A DNA stretch of 64,000 nt from Pachypanchax playfairii. Its lineage: Eukaryota; Chordata; Actinopteri; Cyprinodontiformes; Aplocheilidae. Under the pieces are notes generated by a model that worked only from the letters and a program-made list of their open reading frames with translations, ran no database searches and had not been told where the DNA came from. The stretch covers positions 1,025,497 through 1,089,496 of the forward strand of contig SSNP01000035.1 of NCBI GenBank assembly GCA_006937955.1, written 5' to 3'. The translations under genes were made by a program, and so were the position numbers. The number at the start of each line of letters is the position of its first letter. Positions within the stretch are counted from its first letter, which is position 1. This document shows positions 23,801 through 38,590 of this stretch, piece by piece.

Positions 23801-25870
23801 GCTTCCACAGAACAGTGTGCAGCTATGCTCCACTTGCTGGCATGTAAATCAAAGTAATCCACAGCCATAGAGTAGACATTTAGTACCCAAAACACAGACT
23901 ACAGAGGCAGCACTTGGAGTAAAAAACAAACAACCCAAACAAATTTTCAAAAATAAAAATCATATATTTTAACACCTGAAGACAGAATTCCAGCCAGCAA
24001 ACAACGAAATAAAATGCAGTCAAAACAGAGCAACAAAGCACAACTGTGGCAAACAGAAGCATCTGAAATAAAGTTACTACTGAACACATAACAGGTTATT
24101 TGACCTAGGTGTGATAATGTGAAACCAGAAAAAAATATATTTTGAAAAAATACTAATATCAGGAACAAAGATAATCCTCCAAGAAAATACCTCTGATAAG
24201 GAACTGAAACCAAAGCCCTCAGACCACGAAGCCCTCATGTTGAATCATTTCAGCTTACAAATATATATTCTACAGTATGTAGGTATGTGTTAAATCTTTG
24301 TAGTATTTGCATGTTTTTGTTTTAATACATTTGTACCTGCATGTCAATAAGTGATATATCTACATAGTATCTAGAAGAGTCCACTACAAACTGTTGTTTG
24401 TGTTTGGACATTTTTTTCTCAAGATATAGTTAATTAGATGATAAAAACCTACATTCATCCAAGCACTCCTCATGAGCACACTCAACACAATGGGTTCTTC
24501 AGAACAACTGACCTTTTTTTGTTTGTTTGTTTTTGTTTTAGTGCTCTGTTTGGTCCAGAATTGCAATTTCCCTCTTCTCTCTAAAACCTGAATTTGTAAT
24601 TACTCATAATGCATTTTACAAACTAAAGAGTTTATCCAATATGCCAAGATCAACACAATTATAACACTAAATATAACTGCAAATTGTTAATTTAATCTTT
24701 TATGGCTTATACAACTTATTGAAAACAAGATAAATCAAGTTTCTGTGTACACGTCTTCTGTTTGCTATAATTCAATCAAACCATAGTGAACTGCAATTAA
24801 AAACATGCTGCCATCATAACTTGAATTTGTAGAGAAAACTCAGTGCTTATTGTCTTATAAATGTCTGTCCTATAATGCAGATGATGGTTAATAAAAACCA
24901 TGGCATTTTTTGCAGTACCAAACTCTAAGGCTCACTGAGATTTTGAAGCAGAAACCTGGTTTACATGTGCTGAATTTGCCTGGGAAACAACTGAAATAAT
25001 CAGAGCAGGTGTCTGAAACTTTATGCTGTTGCTTAATGACCCTGCTCGGTGTTTTGGCCCCATATGGAAATTTTTACAGTATTCTTTTTACAAGTTTGGA
25101 GTCAGATCCAGCTTACTTCATATCATTCGTTCACAGCTCCAGTCTTCACCTCTGAGTGAGCATGTTTCATGAGACCAAGTTTATTCATTCAACCTGCTTC
25201 GTGCATGTCATTTTAACTCTACACTGGCCTCTAAAAGATTTGCAATTTTTGTTCCTCAACTCCTTAGTCCACTCCTGCATTAAAAACGTTGATTCAGTCG
25301 AATGTTGTAGCTCTCACTCTTAATATGCTTATCAGTTTTTTATGCTTATTTACATTTCCACACCTGTTTCTTTTACAAGTATGTATAAATACTGTGAACA
25401 AAATCAATGAGTTTTTACTGTTAGAAAAGAATAAATTAAATAATTATATTCTGAGTTAAATGCAGGTGTATGGTCAAAATCAAACACATTGTCACAAATT
25501 TATATTATTTATGATACAGCAGCTTGTTTCAGCACTTGGATGTTTCCATTTTTTATAACATTAACTTCCTTGATGTAGAACAAAGTGCTCTATTTTCTAT
25601 AGAATTCATTTATTAAGAGGTGATATATTTAATTAATTATCATTAAAAAATAAATTGTCAAAGCATTGGTTTTATTTTTAAAAAGTTGAATTCTGTGTTT
25701 TATATTTTCCATATTTTATGAGAAGTAGGAAATAAGTCACTGTGCATTAAAGATCTCTTAATTGATTGCTATTCTTTACAAACAAATAGAAAATAGGTTA
25801 AATCAGTACCTGTTTTTATTAATTTTCCTCTGCTCTTGTTCTTGGTTTTTCATTTTTTAACTTAAAAGTT
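20891..25870. other. non-coding stretch
   Basis: AT-rich. Short GTAGTAGGTT-type tandem near 22276-22322, CAAA repeat at 23043-23061, and a more GC-rich island near 22520-22800 with a 46-codon ORF discussed under findings. No repeat family assigned. Confidence 0.55.
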
Positions 25871-25871
25871 G

Positions 25872-25965
25872 GGGCTGCACAATGGCACAGTTTGTTGACT
25901 TGCAGCAAGAGAATCCTGGGTCAGAAACTCAGCTGAGGCCTTTCTGGATGGAGTTTGTATGGGTT
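25872..25965 (+). mobile_element. TGGA-tailed SINE, 5' head fragment
   Basis: gggctgcacaatggcacagt, cttgcagcaagagaatcctg and ggcctttctggatggagttt match the head of 34078-34433. The 3' body and tail are missing. Confidence 0.65.
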
Positions 25966-28064
25966 TTGTTAGTTTGTTTTCCTTTTTTTAAGAAATGCTA
26001 ATCTTATAAATTTTTGATAGTATATAATTCTAATTGAAACATGTCATTTTATTAAAGCCTGTTTTTCAGAGTGATTATACATAAAAAGTTAGTTTTTAGA
26101 ATTTGCTAAAGTAAGTGGTCCATCCGCATGCCTATCATTTTTATAGTAGCACAGCAGGTGCTTTGCTTGTGATGACATGGCATTGTTTTCTTTGGCAAAA
26201 ATGCTTCTCTAGCATGCAGAGGATTAGCAGGATACTTGTTAGCACTTCCCAGCCGAAACCCCCTCCTGATTCTTTGAGATGCCTCTCCCAGACATTGGTC
26301 CAAATGAGGGAAACTCTTTGTGCACCAGACAGGTATTTTTCTTTTAAACATGCCAGCTTGGCAGAAAATAAATTCCACATCTACCAATTCAGCTTGGACC
26401 ATTTATTCCTTTTTTCCCTTCTTTTCATTCTTTCCTCGCAGCCTCATGCTCATCCCTAGTTCAGTGCTTTAGTTAACACTCTGGTCTCAGTTGTGTGCAC
26501 CTCACCTTATTAAAACAAAACATGCTGCACTGAGGACAGCATGGTCAGCTGACTGTGGGTAAATTGCTACTAATGCATGAATACATACAATCCAAATAAT
26601 GAGTCCATTAGGGTAAATTATACATGTTTAGTTTCCATTGGAATTAGTTCACCTCTCTTCTTCATCTGAGAAGAATCTGTTGCTCCTTTTCCCTCCCTTT
26701 TCCTCTTGTCTTCTTTCCCCCCTACCTCCCTCTCTAGTTGTTCCCTTTTTCTCTTCATTATGCCTTTCCCTTCCTCTTTCTCTCTGTCCTAGTTCAGGGT
26801 CTCAGGGATGAAGCTTTGTCTAATTACCATGCTAGCGTTTAATTGGAACAGCATACACAAACACACAGATTGACTCACTGAATACCCCCTTACATGTAGA
26901 CACACTGTGCCGTGCATCCCCATAGATAGACACACAAATCAAAACCATTAAATACATGCATTACACACCCAGCAAGTTAACATGCTCCAGTTATACAAAT
27001 ACACACAGTGTACAGCAGGGTTAGAGCCGGTAGAGTTTGTTCAGGTTGTATTACAGCCACTGTGTAGCTGCCCCTTCTGTGGAGCTGAGGCCTGTTGGCT
27101 ACAGTCACAGTTGATTTTGGCCTAGTTATAGCATGAGCTGCCTGTAGCTTCTCCCACTGTAGAGCTGTGTCATCTAAGAATGGGCAACAGCAGATGCACA
27201 TTGCAGGCAAGATGCCAGTCAGACATCTAAATACCACTCAGTCACTTTGGACTATTTTTACTTTCCTAGAAAACTAAATATACATATCTCTGGCATTTTG
27301 TTTTGCTGACACTTTCATTTGGTACTTGATCTACTTTATCTCTTGTCAGTGTGAAACATGAATACTGTGTTTACTGAAAAAGGAAGAACAAAAAAAACAT
27401 GATTTCTTTTCATCCTAAGGCTCCTTTCACACAGATTGACAACTCTGCTATCACATAAAAAATCAGCCACAAAATTGGTACCATTTTCAAGGTTTTGGAA
27501 GGTCTTCGGTATGTATTGAGAACCCATCGGGCCCCTAGTTACAAGTGATGGAGCATAATAGGGCATTTTGAGTTTACAAAAAAACTCATGAGAGCACATG
27601 AGAGTCTTAGTTTAAATGTGGTGGCAATGTGTTTATAAAGTGAGACCTGTGAGCACCTATGTGTAATGGTCAATGTGAATTTTTGGTAGGATGGGTTACT
27701 CTCACATCCTGGATAGGTTAAAGTCTCATCACATGCTGGCGTTATACTGGGAAGGCATGATCCTAGCACGTTGTGGAATCCTAGCATAGCCAGAGGGACT
27801 TGAGCCATGACAGGGTAGGCCCTGGGCGACTGGTATGATTGTTGGCATATGTGCTAGAATCTTCATGAGAACAAGCTGCTGATACATAGAGAGTGGTAAA
27901 GTCTCAGGAGTGCATCTTGGTGATGAGTATATAGTAGATAAAGCCTATTTGGCAATACCAAGGTGCATGACAGTGTTATGACTGACTTTAAATGGAAGGT
28001 AATGTTTAAGTGTCATTTCATAACTTATAATATTTTTCTTTCTTTTTTCATGTCTTTATTTCAG
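25966..28064. other. non-coding stretch before the first csmd exon
   Basis: Contains a strongly pyrimidine-rich tract at about 26682-26790. No upstream csmd exon is recognisable here. Confidence 0.6.
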
Positions 28065-28259
28065 TACTGCCTAGCCATACATGTGGCACCCCTGGCCTTA
28101 TTCCAAATGGAGTCATTCATGGTTCACGGTACAATATGGGAGACAAGATCCGATACAGCTGTGAGTCAGGGTTTGTGCTGGAGGGGCACAGTATCCTCAC
28201 GTGTATTGTATCGCCTGGCAGTGGAGCACAGTGGGACTTCCCGTCACCATTTTGTCGAG
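28065..28259 (+). CDS. csmd1: csmd exon encoding a Sushi/CCP domain (probably Sushi 1)
   Basis: 195 bp, phase 1 at both ends, the classic single-exon Sushi module. The acceptor is ttatttcag and the donor is CGAG|GTAATT. It encodes 65 residues. The four Sushi cysteines lie in the contexts CGTPG, IRYSC, LTC and FCR, and the conserved tryptophan is in GAQWDFPSPFC just before the fourth cysteine. The stretch NGVIHGSRYNMGDKIRYSC is a CSMD hallmark. The domain is a short extracellular beta-sandwich of the complement-control type held by C1-C3 and C2-C4 disulfides. It precedes the CUB domain encoded by the next two exons; only 1.2 kb of intron lies between. The first base of its first codon comes from an upstream exon outside the window. 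No stop or frameshift is seen, so this is a live exon. Confidence 0.96.
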
Positions 28260-29680
<1,421 letters not shown>

Positions 29681-29876
29681 TGAGACACATTTCCTGTATA
29701 CATTATGATATTAAAGAGTGATGGAAAATTGTCTTCTTAAGAACAAAAAAGTTTTTGTGAGAATGAACTGCACTCATTCAGCACATCCTAAATGATCATG
29801 TAAAGAAGGAAAACAAATAGTAAGCACCACAAAGCACACCGCTTAGCAGCTCATTTGCCCCTTAATGTGATCTACA

Positions 29877-29999
29877 CCTAAAAACTTCTGGATCCAGATG
29901 GGGATTTACTCCCAAAATTGATTTGTGCCATTCCCAACCTATCTTGAAAATTTAATCTATATTTGCTCACGTGTTTTTGCATTCTTTTGTTAAAGGAGA
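29877..29999 (-). mobile_element. non-autonomous element of the TTACCTCCGCCAAGG type, partial copy
   Basis: On the minus strand it shows gaatggcacaaatcaatttt and catctggatccagaagtttt, the central part of the element at 17771 and 18379. Both ends are missing. Confidence 0.6.
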
Positions 30000-30732
30000 A
30001 ACAAGTAAACAAATAACCTATTAAATAAAGCATAACCTCCAGGTTAGAGCAAACAAGAATACCTGATATATTGGAGGTTAATTACTGTAAATTGCATGTG
30101 TTGGTGTTATTTACAAACATGTGAGATTATTTCTTACAACATCAGTCATTGAAGCCTATAGATAATGCCTTTATTATTCCATTGGATTAGTTACTTCAAA
30201 TGAAGAAAATTGTTGTCATTTTCATAGCAGTAAAAATGCATACTTTTATGAGACCTTTAATTTAAAAAATGCTATAATGATAATGTTGAAGTGAAGGGAT
30301 ACAACTTCTTATTGATTAGCCACAAAGAATTCTTGTTGATTTTTCAGCTTCGTTCAAGTCCCCATCGGGTGGGTTATAAATTAGGTTTTCACAGTTATTT
30401 TCTGTGGCCGAGTTGGAAAATTGGCCCACAGTTGTTCCAGAACACACTTCTGTTTCTTTTTTTTTTGTTTTGTTTTGTTTTGTTTTTTCATTTAGAGCTC
30501 TGTTGTGGTTCAGATTGGTTTGTTTAGAATATCACACATATCCTTTAAAGGCTTGGATGTGACTTTGGAGCAAAGCAGGCATACTCATGTTTAGAGGGTT
30601 TTCACCATTTCAAGTTGCTCAAAAAATCTTGAGAGTAAAAGTAGAAAAGGTCATTTGGCTTTTGTGTGTAATAACAGCTATTTTGAGCAAGGTATGCTGA
30701 ATTTTCTGCAGCTTTAGGGTTTGAGTGTGCAA

Positions 30733-31085
30733 ATTATACTCAGTTCAATTTAATCTATGTATATAATGTCAATTCACAACAAAAGCAACCTCCAAGCACT
30801 ATATAAAATGGAAAAATCCAATTCACATCAATAGGTTCTGATCAAAGTCAATTATATACATTAATTTCAATCCAACTGTGACACAATCAAATGCCAATTA
30901 ATAAAACTGTTCTTCTGAGGAAACCAACATCCTGAGCAGCATAAGATGATGACAGTGGATAAAAAAGACTCCATCTTAATAAGAAACCTCAAGCAGAACC
31001 AGACACAAGCAGCCGTCCACCTCAACCCACTAAGGTCTGAGAGGACAGGAGAGAGAGACAGAGAAATACAGATAGGTTGGACCAC
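30733..31085 (+). repeat. interspersed teleost repeat (AATTCACAACAAAAGCAACC type)
   Basis: Shows the run cagttcaatttaatctatgt, gtcaattcacaacaaaagca, agaaacctcaagcagaacca, then a gagaggacaggagagagaga end. I recognise this order from many fish genomes but not its class. A related copy lies at 54700-54965. Confidence 0.6.
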
Positions 31086-32433
31086 TTGTATTTTCTATAG
31101 AGAGTTAATTGCAGCAATAATAGTAAATATGTTAGCGTAAAGACAGCAGGGTGAAGAAATGTGGTCAGTATTTTCTAACTCTATAGCAGCATAATTAAAG
31201 GAAAAGCTCAGGAAATCTCAAGCTAACATGTACAGTAGGATTGATAAAAAGATAAATAAATCTAATCTTAAAAGTAGCCCATTTTAAGATAATGTAACAT
31301 AACATAACTGGAGCAAGACAACCTCTAAATCCAAATTCAGTTTCTAAGTTAGGAATAATATCTGAAACACATTTAGGGTTCATGTTTTTGTAATTTTGAG
31401 TGATACCTTCCAAATGTGGACATTGTTTAAGGGTGTGGCTTCCAAAAGAAACAAAACTATTACATCAGCAGAGAAGTATGTAAAGTGAAGGATAGAGGAA
31501 AACAGTAGTAAATGGATACAAAAAGAATGGAGAATAATTGTGTGTTAAGTGCTGTCACCAACAGAGCTGTGCACATCAACCAACAGCATTCTCACAATAC
31601 TGTTTGTGTATTTTTTGTGTTTCTGTATCACACCTTAAGTGGCCCTCTGACAGGGTGAGCTGTAGATCGTTTCACTAGACACTGACAGATTACACCCACT
31701 GAACTACTCAAACACAAAGCTTTTGTCTGACAGTACAACATTCAAGGACCACTGTCAACCTAAACCTCTGCAACACAGGGAATAAAAAAAATGAAATGAA
31801 CAGAGAAATAAAACCCAACATCAGATTATTGGTTTTAACATTAATGATATTGAGTCAAATAGATTACAATACCCGTCTTAACAGTCATCATATCTGGTTA
31901 ATGAATCACCAACGTCTATTGTAAAATTGTGAACAACAACAACAACAAACATTTACAATAAAAAAGGAACTCTTTTTTGTACCAACATGCAGTATAAAAG
32001 TAATGTAAATATGTTTGTTCATTTTACTTATAAGATAAAAAGGGGACCAATTGCTTAGGAATAAAGTAAGAATAAAATGTTTTGCAGATACATGAACATA
32101 AAGTACATTTAAATTGGATTTTGTAACGCACTCCCCTCACAATGATAAGAACCTTTGTCAGGAGGTGGGAATTCATGGTGAATTACATTTTCTGTCAGAC
32201 ATAAGGGCAGGTCATTCTGAAAATGATTGACACCTGCCAGGATCACTGTGACGCACCCTTCCTGTTTACAGAGAGCTTTCTCTGATTGGTTGTCCCAAAA
32301 GTAATTTCCTGTTTCATGTTTCTGTCTGCCAGTTGGCAGGTTGAATGGGATGTTGTAGCTGTCACGTAAACACACATACTCACAAACACATGCATGAAGA
32401 TGCACTGGTTTGCACACACACATTGTGTGTGGA

Positions 32434-32605
32434 ATATCCACCCATCCACTTTGTACACCTGGTTGATCCTGGTCAGGGTCACAGGGAGCTGGTACTTATC
32501 TCCAGTGGTCATTGGATGAGAAGGAGCACCTCTTGTACAAATTGCCTTTCCGTCACAGGGCAAAATAGAGACAACCATGCATGCTCAAACACATCTAGGG
32601 TCATG
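32434..32605 (-). mobile_element. TGGA-tailed SINE, 3' part, antisense
   Basis: Begins with atccacccatccac (antisense TGGA tail), then gatcctggtcagggtcacag, ggagctggtacttatctcca, cagtggtcattgg. Inverse of the tail region at 34250-34433. Confidence 0.65.
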
Positions 32606-34077
32606 ACCCCCTCCCCCAAAAAACAAAACAAAAAAAAACATGCATATTCCACGGATGATTTTCTCTAATTACCTTTTTTTTTTTGCTTTTAGAATTGTTG
32701 TTGGTATTTACAGAAGGTTTTGCTGACCCTTGATTTTCCTGTTTTCTATTTAAAACCTACCTTTTCTTGTTATTCATTTACCATTTTATTTTCTCACGTT
32801 GTCTGCATACTCAATACTCCCGCTGGCTACATTTCTTTGTTGACGTCTTTTCTTGGTCTCTTTCTTGCATCTCTCTCCTTTTTTCATCTCAGTCATTTAA
32901 AGCGGCGAGAAACAGAAGCATTGTTAATAACATGTTCTTCAAATGAAAGAATCATTTGTCTGCTTGAGGCTCTTACTGAATGTTCACTTAGCATTGCCAT
33001 CAACAGTTAATCATATTCTGTTCTTTCATTTTGGTTATGTAATAGTAACCATGATTAATCAGATCCATTTCAGCTCAATCACTGGTGCCAAAACTCCTTA
33101 AAAATGCTACAATGGATAATAATCACTGTTACAGTGCACTTTTACATATACATTTTGATTTAATCAGGCTAAGGGAATGCCAGAAATTCCCCTTTTTTTC
33201 AAATACATTTAGTTGTTTATTAAATTAAACAAAAAAAAATCCTGATTAGACAGTGAAAATACAAACTTTAATTTTTTTTTAAGTGACTTAAATTAGCTTT
33301 TTTTTAAAGATGAGGGGCAATGAGAACACACTTAAGGTTTAGACATTAAATTTCTTTATTTAAACAATAATTTTAATAGACACCGCAGGGTACTACAGCA
33401 CCTGTGGACTAACGTGCCTCAACAGAGCCTTTTCATAGCAGATCCATTAACTTCTGATAAAAACTTTTTTTTTTAACTCTCCATCTATCCTGCATCTCAT
33501 TTCTGTTTTCCATTTGCCTTTCCCCTCTTATTCCTCTGTTACATCTCATTTCATTGCTCCTTTTAGATCCTCAGTTTTCTCATCCTCTCCTGCTGTTTCC
33601 TCTTTTAGTTCTTTTTTCCTTCCCCTCACTACTCTTTTGTTACCACCAGTCCTCTCACGTTTTGTTCTTCTTTTTGCAACACTTGTCCTGTTATTACATT
33701 TACATTTTAAATCATGTTTACTGCCTCTGTTTGTGTGTGTATGTGCTTCTGTGGGAATGCGTGGGTGTGTTATGAGATTAAAAGTGGCTGTGCACCCTAG
33801 TTTTTCCACTGAACACTTGGAATAAACAGCAATCTTTTGTGGATAACACGCTTTAACTTCTGTGGCTTGTATCCAGTATTTATTTTCATCATGCTTTTTT
33901 GTCATTTATAGATGTTTACATCTACAGGGACTAGTAATAAATGCAAAAGTGAAACAAGGCTGAAATAATGTATTTGTAGAATTGAAGTAGCCAGTTGGGA
34001 GACAAGAGGCAGAAACAACAACTCCCCATTAACTGAATATTTGTTTTGTTTTTTTAATTTTTTTGTTGTTATTTCTG

Positions 34078-34433
34078 AGGCTGCACAATGGCGCAGTTGT
34101 AAAGCACTGTTACCTTGCAGCGAGAAGGTCTTGGGTTCAAATCTGGGCTAAGACCTTTCTGCATGGAGTTTGCATGTTGCTCCCATGCATCCATGCAAAT
34201 GGTTAATTGGTGACTTTAAATTGTCCCTAGATGTGAGTGTTTGTGTGTGACCCTGCAATGGACTGGAGACCTGTCCAGGGTGTCCCCCGCCTCTAGCCCA
34301 AAGACCACTGGAGATCGGCACCAACCCCCTTGCGAATCTGAACAGGAAGAAGCAGGCTTAGAGGATGGATGGATGGATGGATGGATGGATGGATGGATGG
34401 ATGGATGGATGGATGGATGGATGGATGGATGGA
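34078..34433 (+). mobile_element. TGGA-tailed tRNA-type SINE, full-length copy
   Basis: Complete copy. Head ggctgcacaatggcgcagtt with an A-box-like core and a B-box-like gggttcaaatc, then tttctgcatggagtttgcat, ttaattggtgactttaaatt, gactggagacctgtccaggg, ctggagatcggcacc. It ends in a pure (GGAT)n tail from 34364. The head implies polymerase III origin; the 3' part looks like the tail of an L2-type LINE, which would have supplied the retrotransposition machinery. At least five shorter relatives lie in the window. Confidence 0.8.
34364..34433 (+). repeat. (GGAT)n tail, about 17 units
   Basis: Uninterrupted tetranucleotide array at the SINE 3' end. Confidence 0.97.
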
Positions 34434-37400
34434 ATTTCTGCTCATGAATCACCAACAAGCTAAAAGTCTAATAATAAAATTCCACTGTGTTAATTGTAGC
34501 TTGCAGCCATGTTTTAATTTACATGCTATACAGACATGAACATGCAAATACCATGCAGAAAGGCACCAGCCGAGTGTGGAAACCTGAACCATCTTGCTTC
34601 ACGGAAACAGTTTTAACCAAATGCACAACTGCACAGCTTGAAAGATTAAACATTACTAGTAAACACAAGTCGCATTGTTTTTCCAATTTCTCCGACCAAA
34701 CTAAACTTAACGTAAAAGCAGTATGGTGAAAATAAGAGAAATATAGGCACATACTGTCATCCTACATCACTTACTTTCAGCCAGATGTTTTACTCAACTT
34801 TGCTTCAATTTAGTCAACCAACAATTCTACCTTATCTGAAACAAAAACTTAGTCACTAACTTTACAGGATAATATTGCATAATGGGGTTTAAAATATTTC
34901 AATTTGTTCTATTTCTAATAGATTACAAATAACAAAACAGTTGATTATTAATCTTTGATTAATTGAGATTAACTCTGACTTGTTAGAAAGCCGTAATAAT
35001 CGTCAGCTTCAGTTTTTGTTGTTTTTTTTTCTCTCCTTTTCATCAGTCCCTTTAGGTTTTTCTGTCACTGGTCTCCTCTGAGCTTAACAGTCTTTCTCAT
35101 TTATCTCTGTTCTGGACAATCTGGCATTAGTAATGCATTTCCTCATTTAGAATTGTCTTTTTGTACCTCCTTTTATCCATTTTGACCTTTCCTCACAGCT
35201 GGTTTCACCCCTCTACCCTAAATCATGAAAGTAAATTCTCCTTCTCACCTGCTCTCATGTACTTCTCATCCATCAGTCTGCTTTCTCTATATTTTACAGA
35301 CTTCTTCTTTGACTTTGTCTTTTCTCTAAGTTCTTTTTATCTTGCTTTTGTCACATAAACTCACTGTCCTCCATTTCAACTTGTCCTTTATGTCTCTGCT
35401 TTCTTTTCCATCTTCACAGCCACCTGAGTCCTGTCAACCAGCTTCTATTCAATTTTAATCAATCTTTTTTTTCTTCCTCATTTCGTCTCTAATGTCATCT
35501 TTTTTTTCTTAGCTCCATCCTTTTCTGTTTTATTTTTTGGGTTTCTGATTTGTTCATTTTATCTAATCAATATCGGCACTTTACAGCATCAATAACAATG
35601 TGCTAACAATAAGATAACATAAACTTTTCATAACAATGTATCAATTGTCTCAATTCTATATTTACCATAAGATAAAGGTATTACTAAATAAAGAAAAAAA
35701 ACTATATTTAATGTATCCATTTTTTTCTGATCCTCTCAAATAATAACTACAGTTTATTTAATAGATTATCATCCTCCATCAGTCTGTGACATTCAGTTTC
35801 TGTAATTATTTCCATTGCTTTTCAGAATTTATTCTTTGTCGCAGTAGTATTAAAATTATTTCCTCATTATGTAGGATGCCCGGCATAGCAATTACAAGAA
35901 AGCTATCACACAATCAGGACAAAGAATTTGCAGAATGCATGAGGAAATTAAAATTCTGGCACTTAGCTGGTAAAAGCTAATGCGACAGTAATAATGATTT
36001 CTTCAAAATATAAATCAGAAAAGACGACAAAAAATCACTACACACTGATTTTTATAAACGTATGTTTGGTTAGATTCTGGAAATTAATTTATGTCACATG
36101 CCACAAGGATAGATGGAATTAATAATAAATACATACATAAATATGTTCACACAAAAATCTCACACTAGATTTATGTGTATGCTTTCTCTAAAACATACCC
36201 TAAACTTATCATAGCAAACCATAGCTCCAATTCTATTTACAAACTCGATCCAAAAGCATAAAATAAATGTACAGATGTGTTCATGTGGCATATTCACTGA
36301 ACGGTAAGAAAGTTGTTTTAACAAAACATCGCAATTCCAACACCAGCCAAATAAATAGTAATAATAGAAAAATTGTAAAAAGACCATTATTATGTATACT
36401 TACAAAGGCTGACTGAAGTAATTATGTCAAGCTCAGGCTCCATATATTGTCTTTCATTTTCTGCTGTTTGCCTTTTCCATTTACTGTGACCCAGTGACAC
36501 ATGTATCAATTACTACACATCTGAAGTTAGCGAGGTACCAAAATAATGCCAACAAACCTGGTAGTTGCTGATATATATTTTGTTTTTTGTTTTTTTGTTT
36601 TTTTAACACGTCTTTAAAAAAGGCTGATGGTTTAGTAGTTAAATGATGTAAAGATGAACAGACTAACAACTCCACCTCAAGTGACTGAGAAGGTCATTGT
36701 ATGATCAGATTGTGCCAAAAGGACAGTCACAAAGATATTTTATTGTAGGACTGCAGTTTAAAAAGACAGTAAAACCCCATTACAAAGACGAACACACTTC
36801 AGAGAGACATATGGCGCAAAACCCACAGGCACTGATCTACATACAGTGTTTTAACCAGTTCACAGTAGGTGAGTGAATGTGTGTCATACTATAGATCATG
36901 AAAACAATAAACATCTTTGTCCTTCTCAGTGAAGAAATTCCAGAGGCCATTTTTCTATATGTACTAAAAGGCACCTAGTTGTTTTTAATCCTTTAAAAAG
37001 GTCCACACCAAGAAAAAAAGAAACGTTTTGTGCAATTTTAAAATTCTTTTGATGCATAAAGGGTTCATATGTCTGCAATATTTATGTATTTATTTAGTCA
37101 AGTTTAGTCAACACTTCAATAAAATACAGGGACTACAAATACCAGATTGTTGACTATGGCCTCAAACAATTTTTTTTTTATAAATGGGAAAAAATAGACA
37201 AACTTTTTTTAGTGCCACATTCCACATTTCATAGACATCTGCATAACATTTGATTTGTCTCTCCAATAAGATTTATTTACAAGAAAATGTAATTAGGCAG
37301 TTCTTTAAATTTTTACTATTGCACCAACCAAGGTAAACGTAAACGCATAAGTGCTGCAGCATGTTGTGTGATGAAAGGACCTGAAAACATGGCAGATAAA

Positions 37401-37576
37401 CAATAAGTAATGTTTGTCACCAAAACAAAATCTGAGGTGGGGGTACATGAATGAAACTAAGAATGTATTAAATTGGATCTTCAAATTACCCATTAGCTGG
37501 AAGACTGGTGTTCAGGGCAACTATTTCATTATTATTTTTTTAGATAGCATCATTATTTGTATTATTATTGTTGTGT

Positions 37577-37602
37577 ATTTATTTATTTATTTATTTATTT
37601 TT
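37577..37602 (+). repeat. (TTTA)n microsatellite
   Basis: Short uninterrupted tetranucleotide array. Confidence 0.9.
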
Positions 37603-38466
37603 CACGAGTATTATTTTACTGTCCCTTACAAAATGACAGTAGATTAATTGGAACTAGGAGCACATGTTTATGGAGAACAGAAATCATAATGCACTGAAAC
37701 AAATTGAACCCAGGAATATGAAAGAAAGACAAAATCCATCACACAGATTGTATTATTCTACCTATTAATTAGTACATGTGTTGTTTTCAATCATATAAGC
37801 CACACAATGACTCCTGCTTGGCTCATTTGAAGAATGTTAATAAAATGCTTTGCAGTACTCCCATTACTTCTTGGGGTATTAAAAAATATATATAAAGTGT
37901 TTTTTTTTAAGATTAATTTGCTTAATTTATCTCTATTTTATGTTTTTAACTTTATAATGTATAGCCGTACTTGCAGTAGCAGAACTTTTTTGCCCAATAG
38001 GTTCCATTATCAAGTTATCTTTGTGTTTTAACCACTTTTTATATTGTGCTTCACATTTTCCTTATTTTTGACTCTCTTTCTATCTACACACCAGAAATAT
38101 TATCAAAGGTTGCTACTTTGGGGAGAGGTTGGAGGAACATCATCTTTCAGGCGCTTTCTTACATCACATCCTTTTTTCTCCCTCAGTGCACCATTTTATT
38201 CACTTCCTTTTTATTATCATCGCTTTGGTTGCTGTTGGTAACAAAATACATGAGAAGCTAAAGCTGATGTAATAATTACCAAAGGCTACCAACTTAACAT
38301 TCTAGTTACAATGCTTAAGAAACAGTTTTAAAGTGTGGACTTCTCTTATCCTCCAGCTTCGTTCACCAGTCATTTTCTCTAACTATCTATATCAGTGTAT
38401 GTTGTAAATGATCAAAGTAATTTATATAAATTATTTACACAATTACATATAATATTTTTTGTTGGC

Positions 38467-38590
38467 TGTGATGGACTGGTGACCTGTCCAGGGTGTCCCC
38501 CGCTTCTTGCCCACAGACTGCTGGAGATAGGCACCAGCTCCCTGCGACCTTGAACAGGAAGAAGCAGGTTTAGAAAATGTATGGATGGAT
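38467..38590 (+). mobile_element. TGGA-tailed SINE, 3' part
   Basis: gatggactggtgacctgtcc, agggtgtcccccgcttcttg, gagataggcaccagctccct, aacaggaagaagcaggttta, ending in atggatggat. Close to 34250-34433 but lacking the head. Confidence 0.75.

Noticed and set aside
26106..26459. ORFs of 79-114 codons on both strands
   Set aside because: Overlapping frames on opposite strands with no motif or splice support.
1..28064. Possible upstream csmd exons (CUB 1)
   Set aside because: I looked for CGG...C.W, YD.LE and CUB-like splice-bounded frames on the + strand and found none I could support.
34216..34458. ORFs on both strands with HPSIHPSI or WMDGWMDG repeats
   Set aside because: Translation of the (GGAT)n SINE tail.
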